Program-made: the position numbers and the translations under genes
Notes under the pieces: generated by a model
Told to the model about the DNA's origin: nothing
What the model saw: only the letters and a program-made list of their open reading frames with translations
Databases searched by the model: none
Shown here: positions 29,132 through 36,989 of the stretch, piece after piece
Numbering within the stretch: the stretch's first letter is position 1
Layout: each line of letters starts with the position of its first letter
Source of the DNA: Psychromonas marina
GTDB taxonomy: Bacteria > Pseudomonadota > Gammaproteobacteria > Enterobacterales > Psychromonadaceae
Direction: 5' to 3'
Assembly (NCBI RefSeq): GCF_030161115.1
Contig: NZ_BSPQ01000001.1
Coordinates: forward strand, 496,001-560,000
Length of the DNA: 64,000 bases

Positions 29132-30835
29132 TTAACCAAGCATTGATAAAACACTTTGTGAAGAAGCATTTGCCTGTGAAAGCATTGACGTCCCCGCTTG
29201 TTGTAATATCTGCGCTTTACTCATTTTTGAACTTTCTGCAGCAAAGTCTGCATCTTGAATTCGAGAGTTAGAAGCCGATAAGTTTTGAGAAACATTTTCT
29301 AAGTTAGACACAGTAGAGCCTAAACGGTTTTGAATCGCACCAAGGTCAGCACGAGAATCAGAGATTTTACTTAATGCATCATCAATTTTATCAATCGCTG
29401 TGTTCGCACCGCTAGCCGTTGAAACATTAACGCCTAAAGAGTCGATCGATTTACCGCCCATTTCACTTTGCATGCCTAATTTAGTTAGTGCAGCTGTACG
29501 CCCTGCTTGTGTATCAGCACCCGATGAAATTTCAACACCGCGGCCATCTGCAGCAGAGAACTGGAAACCACCAGCAGCAGTACCAGACATCGTAACACCC
29601 GTTTCATCTGAATAGGTATTAACATGATCGATTAGTTCTTGATCTGTCGTATATGCAGCACCTTCGATATCAACACCATTGATTTGCAATTTATCTGTTG
29701 CTTCAATTGTTGTTGATGCTGTCGCTGCTGTTGCAACGCCACCAGTGATTGAACCTGCACCATTAGACTTCAAGAAACCCGCTTTTTCAGCCGCTGCACC
29801 AGTCACTGAGATAGGTTTATCATCAGCACTATCTAAAGCAACATAACCAGTAAATGTCGTGCTATCGGTCGCATGTGCAGTTACGCCACTAAAACCTGCA
29901 GCATCAAGATTTCCTTGGTCTGTACTACCAACAGTAATATCTTTACCTGTATCATTGGTTAGTAATAGTTCACCATCATCACCTAAAGATGCATTAACGC
30001 CGCTTACATCACGGTTAATTGTTTCAACAAGGTTATCCATTGAAGAAGTCGCACCTAGCGTCGTGCCGTTAACAGTTAAGCCGTCAGTAATACCTGTTAC
30101 CGCAGTACCCGCAGCATCACCCTGAACAACATTGTATGCACTTGCACTTACACCTGTTTCAGATGTTTTCAAGTTAATAGCTTCAACTTTTGCACCCGCT
30201 TCATTGCCAGGTTGTACCGTTGTCGCGCCAATATCTACACCATTAATTAATAAATCGCCATCAGCAAGCGCAGTACCTGTAGCACGACCACCGTTTAACT
30301 CACCTTTGTTTAGATCGCCATTTAAGCCAAGATCATTAGTTGTTACACCTTGGATAGAAAAGCTTAATGATTCGCCTGAATTAGCACCAATTTGTAAGGT
30401 CGTTTCGCCAGAGCTACCATCTAACAGTTTGATGCCATTGAATTCTGTTGTTCCTGCGATACGGTCTAGCTCAGAGTGAAGTTGATCAACCTCTTTTTGG
30501 ATTGCGCCACGGTTTTCTGCAGAGTTAGTATCATTCGATGATTGTACCGATAGTTCACGCATACGCTGTAGGATGTTGGTCATCTCATCCATTGCACCCT
30601 CAGCAGTTTGCGCCATTGATACACCATCGTTAGCATTACGAATACCTTGGTTGATACCTTTAATTTGTGACTGCATACCGGTAGAAATAGCAAGACCCGC
30701 TGCGTCATCTTTTGCGCTGTTAATACGTAAGCCAGAAGATAAACGTTCCATAGCTTGGTTACTTGTTGCTTGTGATTTGTTTAAATTACGTTGCGCATTT
30801 AGTGACATCACGTTTGTATTTACTACACCTACCAT
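29132..30835 (-). CDS. fliC: Flagellin, downstream paralogue (sigma28-type promoters)
   Basis: Filament subunit of 567 residues. Conserved D0/D1 ends: MVGVVNTNVMSLNAQRNLNK and the RLSSGLRINSAKDDAAGLAI helix at the N-terminus, FAAESSKMSKAQILQQAGTS at the C-terminus. The enlarged centre (about 175-470) holds at least three Flagellin_IN-like motifs (LLINGVDIGATTVQPGNEAG; LTVNGTTLGATSSMDNLVET; LQINGVDIEGAAYTTDQELI). The ends and centre closely match the next flagellin, so the two are recent paralogues. ATG at 30835 with AAGGAG. Vibrio polar flagellins are about 380 residues, so this one is large. Confidence 0.95.
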   Translation of the reverse strand: MVGVVNTNVMSLNAQRNLNKSQATSNQAMERLSSGLRINSAKDDAAGLAISTGMQSQIKGINQGIRNANDGVSMAQTAEGAMDEMTNILQRMRELSVQSSNDTNSAENRGAIQKEVDQLHSELDRIAGTTEFNGIKLLDGSSGETTLQIGANSGESLSFSIQGVTTNDLGLNGDLNKGELNGGRATGTALADGDLLINGVDIGATTVQPGNEAGAKVEAINLKTSETGVSASAYNVVQGDAAGTAVTGITDGLTVNGTTLGATSSMDNLVETINRDVSGVNASLGDDGELLLTNDTGKDITVGSTDQGNLDAAGFSGVTAHATDSTTFTGYVALDSADDKPISVTGAAAEKAGFLKSNGAGSITGGVATAATASTTIEATDKLQINGVDIEGAAYTTDQELIDHVNTYSDETGVTMSGTAAGGFQFSAADGRGVEISSGADTQAGRTAALTKLGMQSEMGGKSIDSLGVNVSTASGANTAIDKIDDALSKISDSRADLGAIQNRLGSTVSNLENVSQNLSASNSRIQDADFAAESSKMSKAQILQQAGTSMLSQANASSQSVLSMLG

Positions 30836-30911
30836 AATCTGCTCCTTGGTTTAATTTCTGACTTAAGTTAACTAAAACACTTAAGTATTTATTTAATTGG
30901 TTATGACTTAT

Positions 30912-30938
30912 CTATCGACCGCTTAAAAAATAACTTTA
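30912..30938 (-). promoter_or_regulatory. Sigma28-type promoter P2 of the downstream flagellin
   Basis: TAAA (30938-30935), a 15-base spacer and GTCGATAG (30919-30912), close to the FliA consensus TAAA-N15-GCCGATAA. Predicted leader about 70 bases. Confidence 0.6.
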
Positions 30939-31001
30939 ATTTTTTTAACTATTTTCTATTCGGTTCATTTTCAAAACAGTCGATCTGCTGACTTAATAAC
31001 T

Positions 31002-31028
31002 TTATCGACAGCAATAAAAATTACTTTA
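31002..31028 (-). promoter_or_regulatory. Sigma28-type promoter P1 of the downstream flagellin
   Basis: TAAA (31028-31025), a 15-base spacer and GTCGATAA (31009-31002); one mismatch to GCCGATAA. It is 90 bases upstream of the similar P2 site. The rest of the 443-base inter-flagellin gap holds the upstream flagellin terminator and otherwise nothing I can assign. Confidence 0.7.
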
Positions 31029-31125
31029 GGATTTATCATAAAAAAATTACAACGACTTGATGGGGCATCTTAGATAGTGAGGTTGATAAACAGAAAAGAG
31101 AGAAATGAAAGCTATAAATAAAACG

Positions 31126-31149
31126 AAAAAGGCAGCCGAGGCTGCCTTT
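31126..31149 (-). terminator. Intrinsic terminator after the upstream flagellin
   Basis: The stem AAAGGCAGCC/GGCTGCCTTT (31128-31137 with 31140-31149) runs on the minus strand into TTTTTCGTTTT. It lies 130 bases beyond the flagellin stop and isolates the two flagellin genes. Confidence 0.85.
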
Positions 31150-31278
31150 CAATGGGTGGGAACTAAGGAGAAAATGAGAGTAAAAACCTACGAAACCTTC
31201 ACCCATTTTACCTGCTTAAAGTGACCATAATTATCTAAGGCAATGTTTGCCTTTCTAATCGTGTTTAGTCAACTCACT

Positions 31279-32979
31279 TTATCCTTGTAGTAATGACAAG
31301 ACGTTTTGTGTACTTGCATTGGCCTGCGATAACATCGAGGTACCAGCCTGTTGTAATATCTGTGCTTTACTCATCTTCGAGCTTTCAGCAGCAAAGTCTG
31401 CATCTTGAATACGAGAATTCGAAGATGCTAAGTTTTGTGATACATTTTCTAAGTTAGAGATAGTAGAACCTAAACGGTTTTGAATCGCACCCAAATTCGC
31501 ACGAGAATCAGTAATCTTAGTTAATGCTTTATCAATGGCATCGATACTATTATTGGCACCCGCAGCAGTAGTAACGCTCAAGCCGACACTATCAACGACT
31601 TTGCCACCCATTTCACTTTGCATACCCAATTTAGACAATGCAGCATTACGTCCTGCCTGTGTTGGTGAAGATGATGATATTTCAACATCACGACCATCTT
31701 CCGCAGAAAACTGAAAACCACCGGCAGCGCTTCCCGACATGGTCACACCAGTATCGCCTGAATATGTATTGATATGGTCAATTAGCTCTTGATCTGTTGT
31801 GTAAGCAGCAGGCTCAATATCGACACCGTTTATTTGCAAATTATCCGTCGCACCAATCGTAGTTGCTGCACCAGCTGCAGTAGCGACACCGCTGGTAATA
31901 GAGCCCGCACCATTTGATTCTAAGAAACCAGCTCCACCAGGTGCATTACCTGACACAGCGATCGGCGCATCATCAGCGCTATCTAACGCGATATAACCCG
32001 TAAATGTTCCGCCAGCACCACCTGTCGTTACGCCACTAAAACCCGCAGCATTTAAATCTGTTTGTGCACCATCAATGGTGATGTCTTTACCACCTTCATT
32101 AGTAAGGAGTAGTTCACCATCATTACCCACAGAGGCTGTGATACCAGTTACATCACGATTGATACTTTCAACTAAGTTATCCATAGAAGAGGTAGCACCT
32201 AGCGTCGTACCGTTAACCACTAATCCGTTGGTAATACCAGTAACGGCTGTACTGCCCGCATCACCTTGTACCATGTTATAGGCAGTTGCACTCACACCCG
32301 TTTCTGCTGTTTTTAAATTAATCGCATCAACCATTGCACCTGCTTCATCGCCAGGTTTTGCAGCAACAGTGCCAATATCTGTACCGTTTACTAATAGATC
32401 CCCTGCGGTTGTGCCTGCAGTGCCAACACGGCCGCCGTTTAAGTCGGCTTTATTAAGGTTACCATTCAGGCCAAGATCAGAAGTGGTCACGCCGGCAATG
32501 CTAAAGCTTAAACTTTCGCCTGAATTAGCACCAATTTGTAACGTAGTTTCGCCTGAACTCCCGTCTAATAAATTGGTCCCATTAAATTGTGTTGTTGTCG
32601 CAATACGATCTAACTCGGTATAAAGTTGATCAACCTCTTTTTGGATCGATACTCTGTTTGATGCTGAGTTAGTATCATTCGAGGATTGAACAGAAAGTTC
32701 ACGCATACGCTGGAGGATGTTCGTCATCTCATCCATTGAACCTTCTGCAGTTTGTGCCATAGAGATACCATCATTTGCATTACGTACAGCCTGATTGATA
32801 CCTTTAATTTGTGACTGCATACCAGTCGATATCGCCAAACCTGCAGCATCATCTTTTGCGCTGTTAATACGCAAGCCTGAAGACAAACGCTCCATTGCTT
32901 GGTTTTGGGTTAGTTGGCTTTTATTTAGTTGGCGCTGTGCATTTAGCGACATAATATTAGTGTTAATAATCTGTGCCAT
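31279..32979 (-). CDS. fliC: Flagellin, upstream paralogue (sigma54-type promoter)
   Basis: Filament subunit of 566 residues starting MAQIINTNIMSLNAQRQLNK, with C-terminal FAAESSKMSKAQILQQAGTS and the usual D0/D1 helices. Like its neighbour it has an enlarged middle with three Flagellin_IN-like motifs (LLVNGTDIGTVAAKPGDEAG and others). ATG at 32979 with AAGGAG. By analogy with Vibrio cholerae, where the essential FlaA is the only flagellin under FlrC/sigma54 control, this may be the core flagellin; that is inference. Confidence 0.95.
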   Translation of the reverse strand: MAQIINTNIMSLNAQRQLNKSQLTQNQAMERLSSGLRINSAKDDAAGLAISTGMQSQIKGINQAVRNANDGISMAQTAEGSMDEMTNILQRMRELSVQSSNDTNSASNRVSIQKEVDQLYTELDRIATTTQFNGTNLLDGSSGETTLQIGANSGESLSFSIAGVTTSDLGLNGNLNKADLNGGRVGTAGTTAGDLLVNGTDIGTVAAKPGDEAGAMVDAINLKTAETGVSATAYNMVQGDAGSTAVTGITNGLVVNGTTLGATSSMDNLVESINRDVTGITASVGNDGELLLTNEGGKDITIDGAQTDLNAAGFSGVTTGGAGGTFTGYIALDSADDAPIAVSGNAPGGAGFLESNGAGSITSGVATAAGAATTIGATDNLQINGVDIEPAAYTTDQELIDHINTYSGDTGVTMSGSAAGGFQFSAEDGRDVEISSSSPTQAGRNAALSKLGMQSEMGGKVVDSVGLSVTTAAGANNSIDAIDKALTKITDSRANLGAIQNRLGSTISNLENVSQNLASSNSRIQDADFAAESSKMSKAQILQQAGTSMLSQANASTQNVLSLLQG

Positions 32980-33068
32980 TGTTGGCTCCTTGGTTTCTTT
33001 CTATCCCATGCGGGAAAAATCGGCAACCTTGTACGTTTTGCCGTCAATTTTTACTCTCAAGGGTTACA

Positions 33069-33086
33069 ATGCGAGTTTTATGCCAA
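33069..33086 (-). promoter_or_regulatory. Sigma54-type promoter of the upstream flagellin
   Basis: TTGGCATAAAACTCGCAT on the minus strand, GG-N10-GC; the -12 half is TCGCA instead of TTGCA. Predicted start near 33058, leader about 80 bases. Confidence 0.7.
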
Positions 33087-33363
33087 CTTTTAAAAAATAT
33101 TATTTGGATACAATTTTAATGATGAATAAAATAAGAACAGAGGATAAAAAACATTAAAAAAAATAAAAAACAATTTATTTTCAGTTAGTTAACTGTTTCA
33201 TAGAATTCTTTTTATTACAGGAAAATTATGCATTAGTGGCTAGATATTAATGTTTATAACGTAGAAATAGGTGTAAACAGTAGGTTTATTATAAAAAGAG
33301 AAGGTGGCAAAGATGACCTTTTATGCGCTTATTGCCGTTAATCATTGCCAATAAACACATAAA

Positions 33364-33387
33364 ATTAAAGACAGGAAATAGTTTCCT
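33364..33387 (-). terminator. Weak terminator candidate after the MaoC-like gene
   Basis: On the minus strand AGGAAA-CTA-TTTCCT followed by GTCTTTAATTTT. Short stem and broken T-run. Confidence 0.35.
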
Positions 33388-33459
33388 ACTTTATAGGACA
33401 GATTAAATGAAGATCTTTGTCAGCGTCAAAAGATCAGCACTTAAAATAGATGGTTAAAA

Positions 33460-34146
33460 TTAAAAGTACACACGTACAACAGATACAGCAACACAGCCGG
33501 GGCGGCGTGTGTTTTTTATCTCAACGGAGATCTCTTTCTCGATCTCAAGACCGCGCTTGATCGGGGTAACCTTAATTAATCGACTATGCGCACGTATGAC
33601 ACTGCCCGTCTTTACTGGGTAAGGGAAACGTACTTGGTTTAAGCCATAGTTCACCGTCATTTTTGCGTCGGGATAAAGGGGCTTATCTGGATTAACGCTA
33701 TCTGTTAATCGTGGTAATAGTGATAGCGTTAAAAAACCGTGTGCAATCGTGGTTTTAAAAGGTGACTCTTTTTCCGCTTTTTCAACATCATTATGTAACC
33801 ACTGACGATCTTCAGTCACTTCGGCAAACTGATCGATACGATCTTGGTCGACGGTTAACCAGTCACCAACATGCACCTCTTCACCAATTTGCAACTGTAG
33901 TGTTAAAAAAAGTTCTCTTGCATCGGGCGAAAGTTGTATTGGCTTTTGCGCAATATTAACGGTTTTACCATCTTTAAGGATCGAGTACTCTTTTACCCAA
34001 GAACGTAACTGTGCGCGATTGTTATTTGCTTTTTTGATAAACAGCGAATAATAATCACGGATAGTAGGTGACATCCACGGGGTAAAATCGACCGCGAATT
34101 TTTCCATAAATTCCGCTTTATATTTATTGATATCAAATCTTTTCAT
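33460..34146 (-). CDS. MaoC-like (hot-dog) enoyl-CoA hydratase family protein
   Basis: 228 residues. The C-terminal 145 residues form a MaoC-type hot-dog domain with the catalytic pair D113 and H118 in TEDRQWLHND and the flanking FKTTIAHGFLTLSLLPRL. The N-terminal 80 residues are helical and basic, without a recognised domain. Relatives hydrate trans-2-enoyl-CoA to (R)-3-hydroxyacyl-CoA; the acyl substrate here is unknown. ATG at 34146, 18 bases after the pyrF stop, so it is probably in the pyrF transcript although no pathway link is evident. Confidence 0.8.
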   Translation of the reverse strand: MKRFDINKYKAEFMEKFAVDFTPWMSPTIRDYYSLFIKKANNNRAQLRSWVKEYSILKDGKTVNIAQKPIQLSPDARELFLTLQLQIGEEVHVGDWLTVDQDRIDQFAEVTEDRQWLHNDVEKAEKESPFKTTIAHGFLTLSLLPRLTDSVNPDKPLYPDAKMTVNYGLNQVRFPYPVKTGSVIRAHSRLIKVTPIKRGLEIEKEISVEIKNTRRPGCVAVSVVRVYF

Positions 34147-34164
34147 TCAATTGTTCCAGCAAAC

Positions 34165-34863
34165 TTATAACGTTGCATTTATCTCTGTTAATACTTGCGC
34201 AGGGTTTTCCGCTTGTGTAATCGGACGTCCAATTACTAAGTAGTCTGAACCTGAATCCATCGCTTGTTTAGGGGTTTTAATACGACGTTGATCACCGCTA
34301 TCGCTACCTTCTGGGCGAATCCCTGGTGTAATCAATTTAAACTCTTTACCTAATAATGCTTTAAGTTCAGTTGCTTCGTGGGATGAACAAACAACACCAT
34401 CAAGCCCTGAAGATTTGGTTAAGGTAGCTAGGCGCTTCACCTGCTCTAATGGTGAAAGTTCAATACCTAGCTCTAATAGGTCACTCTCATCCATGCTAGT
34501 TAGTACCGTCACCGCAATTAATAATGGTGCTTTGTCACCATAAGGCTCCAGAATTCCCTTTGCAGCTTCCATCATACGACGACCACCACTTGCATGGACA
34601 TTGACCATCCACACACCTAAATCAGCGGCAGCTTTAACGGCTTTAGCCACCGTATTAGGGATATCATGGAATTTTAGATCTAAAAAAACATCAAAATCTT
34701 TAGCAACAATCTGTTTTACGAAATCAGGACCAAAATGAGTAAACATCTCTTTACCAATTTTTAAGCGACACGTTGCAGGATCAAGCTGATTTATAAAATC
34801 TAATGCGCTTTGTTTATTATCGTAATCTAACGCAATCACAACTTTTGGATCTAACTGATTCAT
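34165..34863 (-). CDS. pyrF: PyrF, orotidine 5'-phosphate decarboxylase
   Basis: Last step of UMP synthesis. 232 residues (E. coli 245), TIM barrel. The catalytic Asp-Lys-Asp set is D62-K64-D67 in [13 protein letters not shown]; phosphate-binding residues lie in [12 protein letters not shown] near the C-terminus. ATG at 34863. It follows lapB after about 155 bases, keeping the lapAB-pyrF order of E. coli. Confidence 0.96.
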   Translation of the reverse strand: MNQLDPKVVIALDYDNKQSALDFINQLDPATCRLKIGKEMFTHFGPDFVKQIVAKDFDVFLDLKFHDIPNTVAKAVKAAADLGVWMVNVHASGGRRMMEAAKGILEPYGDKAPLLIAVTVLTSMDESDLLELGIELSPLEQVKRLATLTKSSGLDGVVCSSHEATELKALLGKEFKLITPGIRPEGSDSGDQRRIKTPKQAMDSGSDYLVIGRPITQAENPAQVLTEINATL

Positions 34864-35020
34864 CTTTTTTCCTAATTATCTAATATTTACTTATTAACCA
34901 TTAACCATTAACTCAAGGCAAGCCTATTTAATGCAAATTGAAGGCGAAAATGCGCAGTTTAGTCATTTAAATAAGTACTTTCAATGAGCAGGTTACTTTA
35001 AATAGCAACATCATGAAATA

Positions 35021-36184
35021 TTACTCACCATCTAAACCACGAATAGGTTTTATCCTTCCCCAATTTCGGCAAGAAGGACATAACCAAAATAGTTTGTTAC
35101 TTGAATAACCACATTTTTGACAACGATAATGTGGGCGTAATTTTATCTGCTCAGCGACTAATTTTTGCAGAAATGACAGACTTTCTACCTCACTTTCTGA
35201 CTCAGAGAGAGTAAGGTGATAACTCATCAATTGATTAAAGCCTTTCATCGTTGGGTTACGTCGTAACTCTTGCAACATGAAAACCTGTGCTTTTTCTATA
35301 CTACGAAACTCTGCGATCAATTTTGAGAGTAATATAACGCTACTCGCACCAGCACCTAAACTGATAATTCGGTAAAGATAAGTAATCAGCTCTTCTTCCC
35401 GTCCAAGCTGCTGATGTAACAGTAATAGTTTATCGAGTATTATCTCACTAAAATCAATATCCACCTCGGGGATTTTTTGCAATACCACGAGTGCTTTATC
35501 AAGCTGATTATGTCGTTGATAATAATCACTTAATGCTAAGCTCGCCTTTACACAACCGGGAAAGGTTTCTAATGCTTTTTTATACAGCTTCACCTGCTGT
35601 TTCTCATCTTCAGACTCTAGCGCTAAACTACAATATAAATAGGAGAGTGTACGTCGCTTTATTTTCCCTTTACCAATTTTATTTAATGCTTCTGTTACAC
35701 TAACCGCTTCTTTCCAATCTTTTAACTGCTGATAAATATTCAGTAAATTCTCTAAAGCAACCTGCTTATATTCTGGTGATTGCTTGAGTTGTATAAAAAT
35801 CTCTTCACTGCGATCAAACAGACCTGCTTGGTAGAAATCTTTACCTAGCTGTAATAGGGCGAGATCACGCTGTTCGCGTGTTAATGATGGACGCGCAATT
35901 AAATTTTGGTGAATGCGAATAGAGCGTTCTACTTCTCCGCGTTGACGAAATAAGTTACCTAACGCTAAATGAGTTTCGATGGTTTCATTATCAACCTCTA
36001 GCAAGGCAATAAAATGGTCAACCGCTTTATCAGGTTGATCACTTAATAGAAAATTTAACCCTTTTACGTAATCACGACTGAGCTTATTGTCTTTTTTTTG
36101 CTTCTTTTGATGGACACTACGCACGCCCATATACCAGCCATAAAAGGCTGCTACGGGTAATAGGAGGAAGAATATCTCTTGCAC
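35021..36184 (-). CDS. lapB: LapB (YciM), LPS assembly protein
   Basis: Inner-membrane protein that promotes FtsH degradation of LpxC and so limits LPS synthesis. 387 residues (E. coli 389). An N-terminal membrane helix (MQEIFFLLLPVAAFYGWYMG) precedes TPR repeats (about 40-330) and a C-terminal rubredoxin-like metal site with two CxxC pairs (YRCQKCGYSSNKLFWLCPSC). The start is GTG (36184) with no clear Shine-Dalgarno sequence, six bases after lapA, so it is probably translationally coupled. Confidence 0.94.
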   Translation of the reverse strand: MQEIFFLLLPVAAFYGWYMGVRSVHQKKQKKDNKLSRDYVKGLNFLLSDQPDKAVDHFIALLEVDNETIETHLALGNLFRQRGEVERSIRIHQNLIARPSLTREQRDLALLQLGKDFYQAGLFDRSEEIFIQLKQSPEYKQVALENLLNIYQQLKDWKEAVSVTEALNKIGKGKIKRRTLSYLYCSLALESEDEKQQVKLYKKALETFPGCVKASLALSDYYQRHNQLDKALVVLQKIPEVDIDFSEIILDKLLLLHQQLGREEELITYLYRIISLGAGASSVILLSKLIAEFRSIEKAQVFMLQELRRNPTMKGFNQLMSYHLTLSESESEVESLSFLQKLVAEQIKLRPHYRCQKCGYSSNKLFWLCPSCRNWGRIKPIRGLDGE

Positions 36185-36190
36185 TAAGAG

Positions 36191-36478
36191 CTAATCTTTT
36201 TCTGGTGTTGAGCGTAATAAATTTAGCTCTTTACGCTGTTTTTTATTGAGCTTGCGTAGATGACGCGTTTTCATGCCCAAACGAAAATAGAAAAGTGTGC
36301 CAAAACAACCTGAAATGATAAACCCAAACATGAAATTAATTGCCAACAAGGTTGATAGGCGCATTTCGCTTTGTGCAAGTAAGTAGTTAATATTTACCAA
36401 CTGCTGATTTTTCAAACCTAAAATGATCGCAATAGCGAACAGTAAAATGATAACAACGAGTGTAATAAAACGTTTCAT
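36191..36478 (-). CDS. lapA: LapA (YciS), LPS assembly protein A
   Basis: Small inner-membrane partner of LapB. 95 residues (E. coli 102) with two hydrophobic helices (about 3-22 and 42-65) and a basic cytoplasmic tail with coiled-coil character (KTRHLRKLNKKQRKELNLL). ATG at 36478. The ihfB terminator lies upstream, so lapAB needs its own promoter. Confidence 0.92.
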   Translation of the reverse strand: MKRFITLVVIILLFAIAIILGLKNQQLVNINYLLAQSEMRLSTLLAINFMFGFIISGCFGTLFYFRLGMKTRHLRKLNKKQRKELNLLRSTPEKD

Positions 36479-36570
36479 ATTTCAACTCAATAGGTAATGG
36501 ATGGTTTACTAAGTGTATTATAAATTGGTCAGGTAATAAATCTGCGATTTAACTTTAGGTAAAAAATAGG

Positions 36571-36600
36571 CAAAAAAAATGGTGCTTTATAAGCACCATT
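36571..36600 (-). terminator. Intrinsic terminator after ihfB
   Basis: On the minus strand AATGGTGCTT-ATA-AAGCACCATT followed by TTTTTT. One of the strongest terminators in the window. Confidence 0.93.
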
Positions 36601-36616
36601 TTAAATGTGTTATGCA

Positions 36617-36904
36617 TTAAGCATTAACGGCATTAACTCGCTCTCTCAACTCTTTGCCAGGTTTAAAGTGCGGAACATGCTTGCCACCTAATTCGACTTT
36701 ATCTCCTGTCTTAGGATTACGTCCGATACGTGGTGCGCGATAATGTAATGAGAAACTACCAAAACCTCTAACTTCAATTCGCTCACCTTGAGCAAGTGAA
36801 TCAGTCATTAGTTGCAGCGATTCCTTTACGCTATCTTCTACTTCTTTAATTGACAATTGAAAGTGCTTGCTGGTTAGTCTTTCAATTAAATCAGACTTAG
36901 TCAT
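36617..36904 (-). CDS. ihfB: IhfB, integration host factor beta subunit
   Basis: DNA-bending protein; with IhfA it bends DNA at sigma54 promoters among others. 95 residues (E. coli 94). [40 protein letters not shown] and the intercalating-proline arm region are typical. ATG at 36904. It follows rpsA after a terminator, as in E. coli. IHF often assists sigma54 activators such as FlrA/FlrC, though no specific IHF site was identified here. Confidence 0.96.
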   Translation of the reverse strand: MTKSDLIERLTSKHFQLSIKEVEDSVKESLQLMTDSLAQGERIEVRGFGSFSLHYRAPRIGRNPKTGDKVELGGKHVPHFKPGKELRERVNAVNA

Positions 36905-36955
36905 ATTCTACCTCATTTAAAAATTAACGAATGCAGTAAGTATAGACTCCAGTTA

Positions 36956-36982
36956 AGAAAAGTGGGCGAAAAAAGCCCACTT
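36956..36982 (-). terminator. Intrinsic terminator after rpsA
   Basis: On the minus strand AAGTGGGC-(7 nt)-GCCCACTT followed by TTCTTAA. The T-run after the stem is short; six T lie within the loop. Confidence 0.75.
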
Positions 36983-36989
36983 CAATTAA

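Larger units (their letters stand above)
32980..33459. other. Long upstream region of the sigma54-type flagellin
   Basis: 480 AT-rich bases. It contains one sigma54-type site near the gene and room upstream for FlrC enhancer sites, which cannot be recognised by eye. A weak terminator candidate of the MaoC-like gene lies at its right end. No ORF or RNA gene is seen. Confidence 0.6.

Noticed and set aside
30132-30479. 115-codon frame antisense to the downstream flagellin
   Set aside because: It is a shadow of the flagellin coding pattern; a similar shadow occurs in the paralogue, as expected from shared sequence rather than selection.
34894-34912. Short tandem ATTAACC-like repeat between lapB and pyrF
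   Set aside because: Fewer than three copies in AT-rich DNA; it is compatible with chance and shows no structure.
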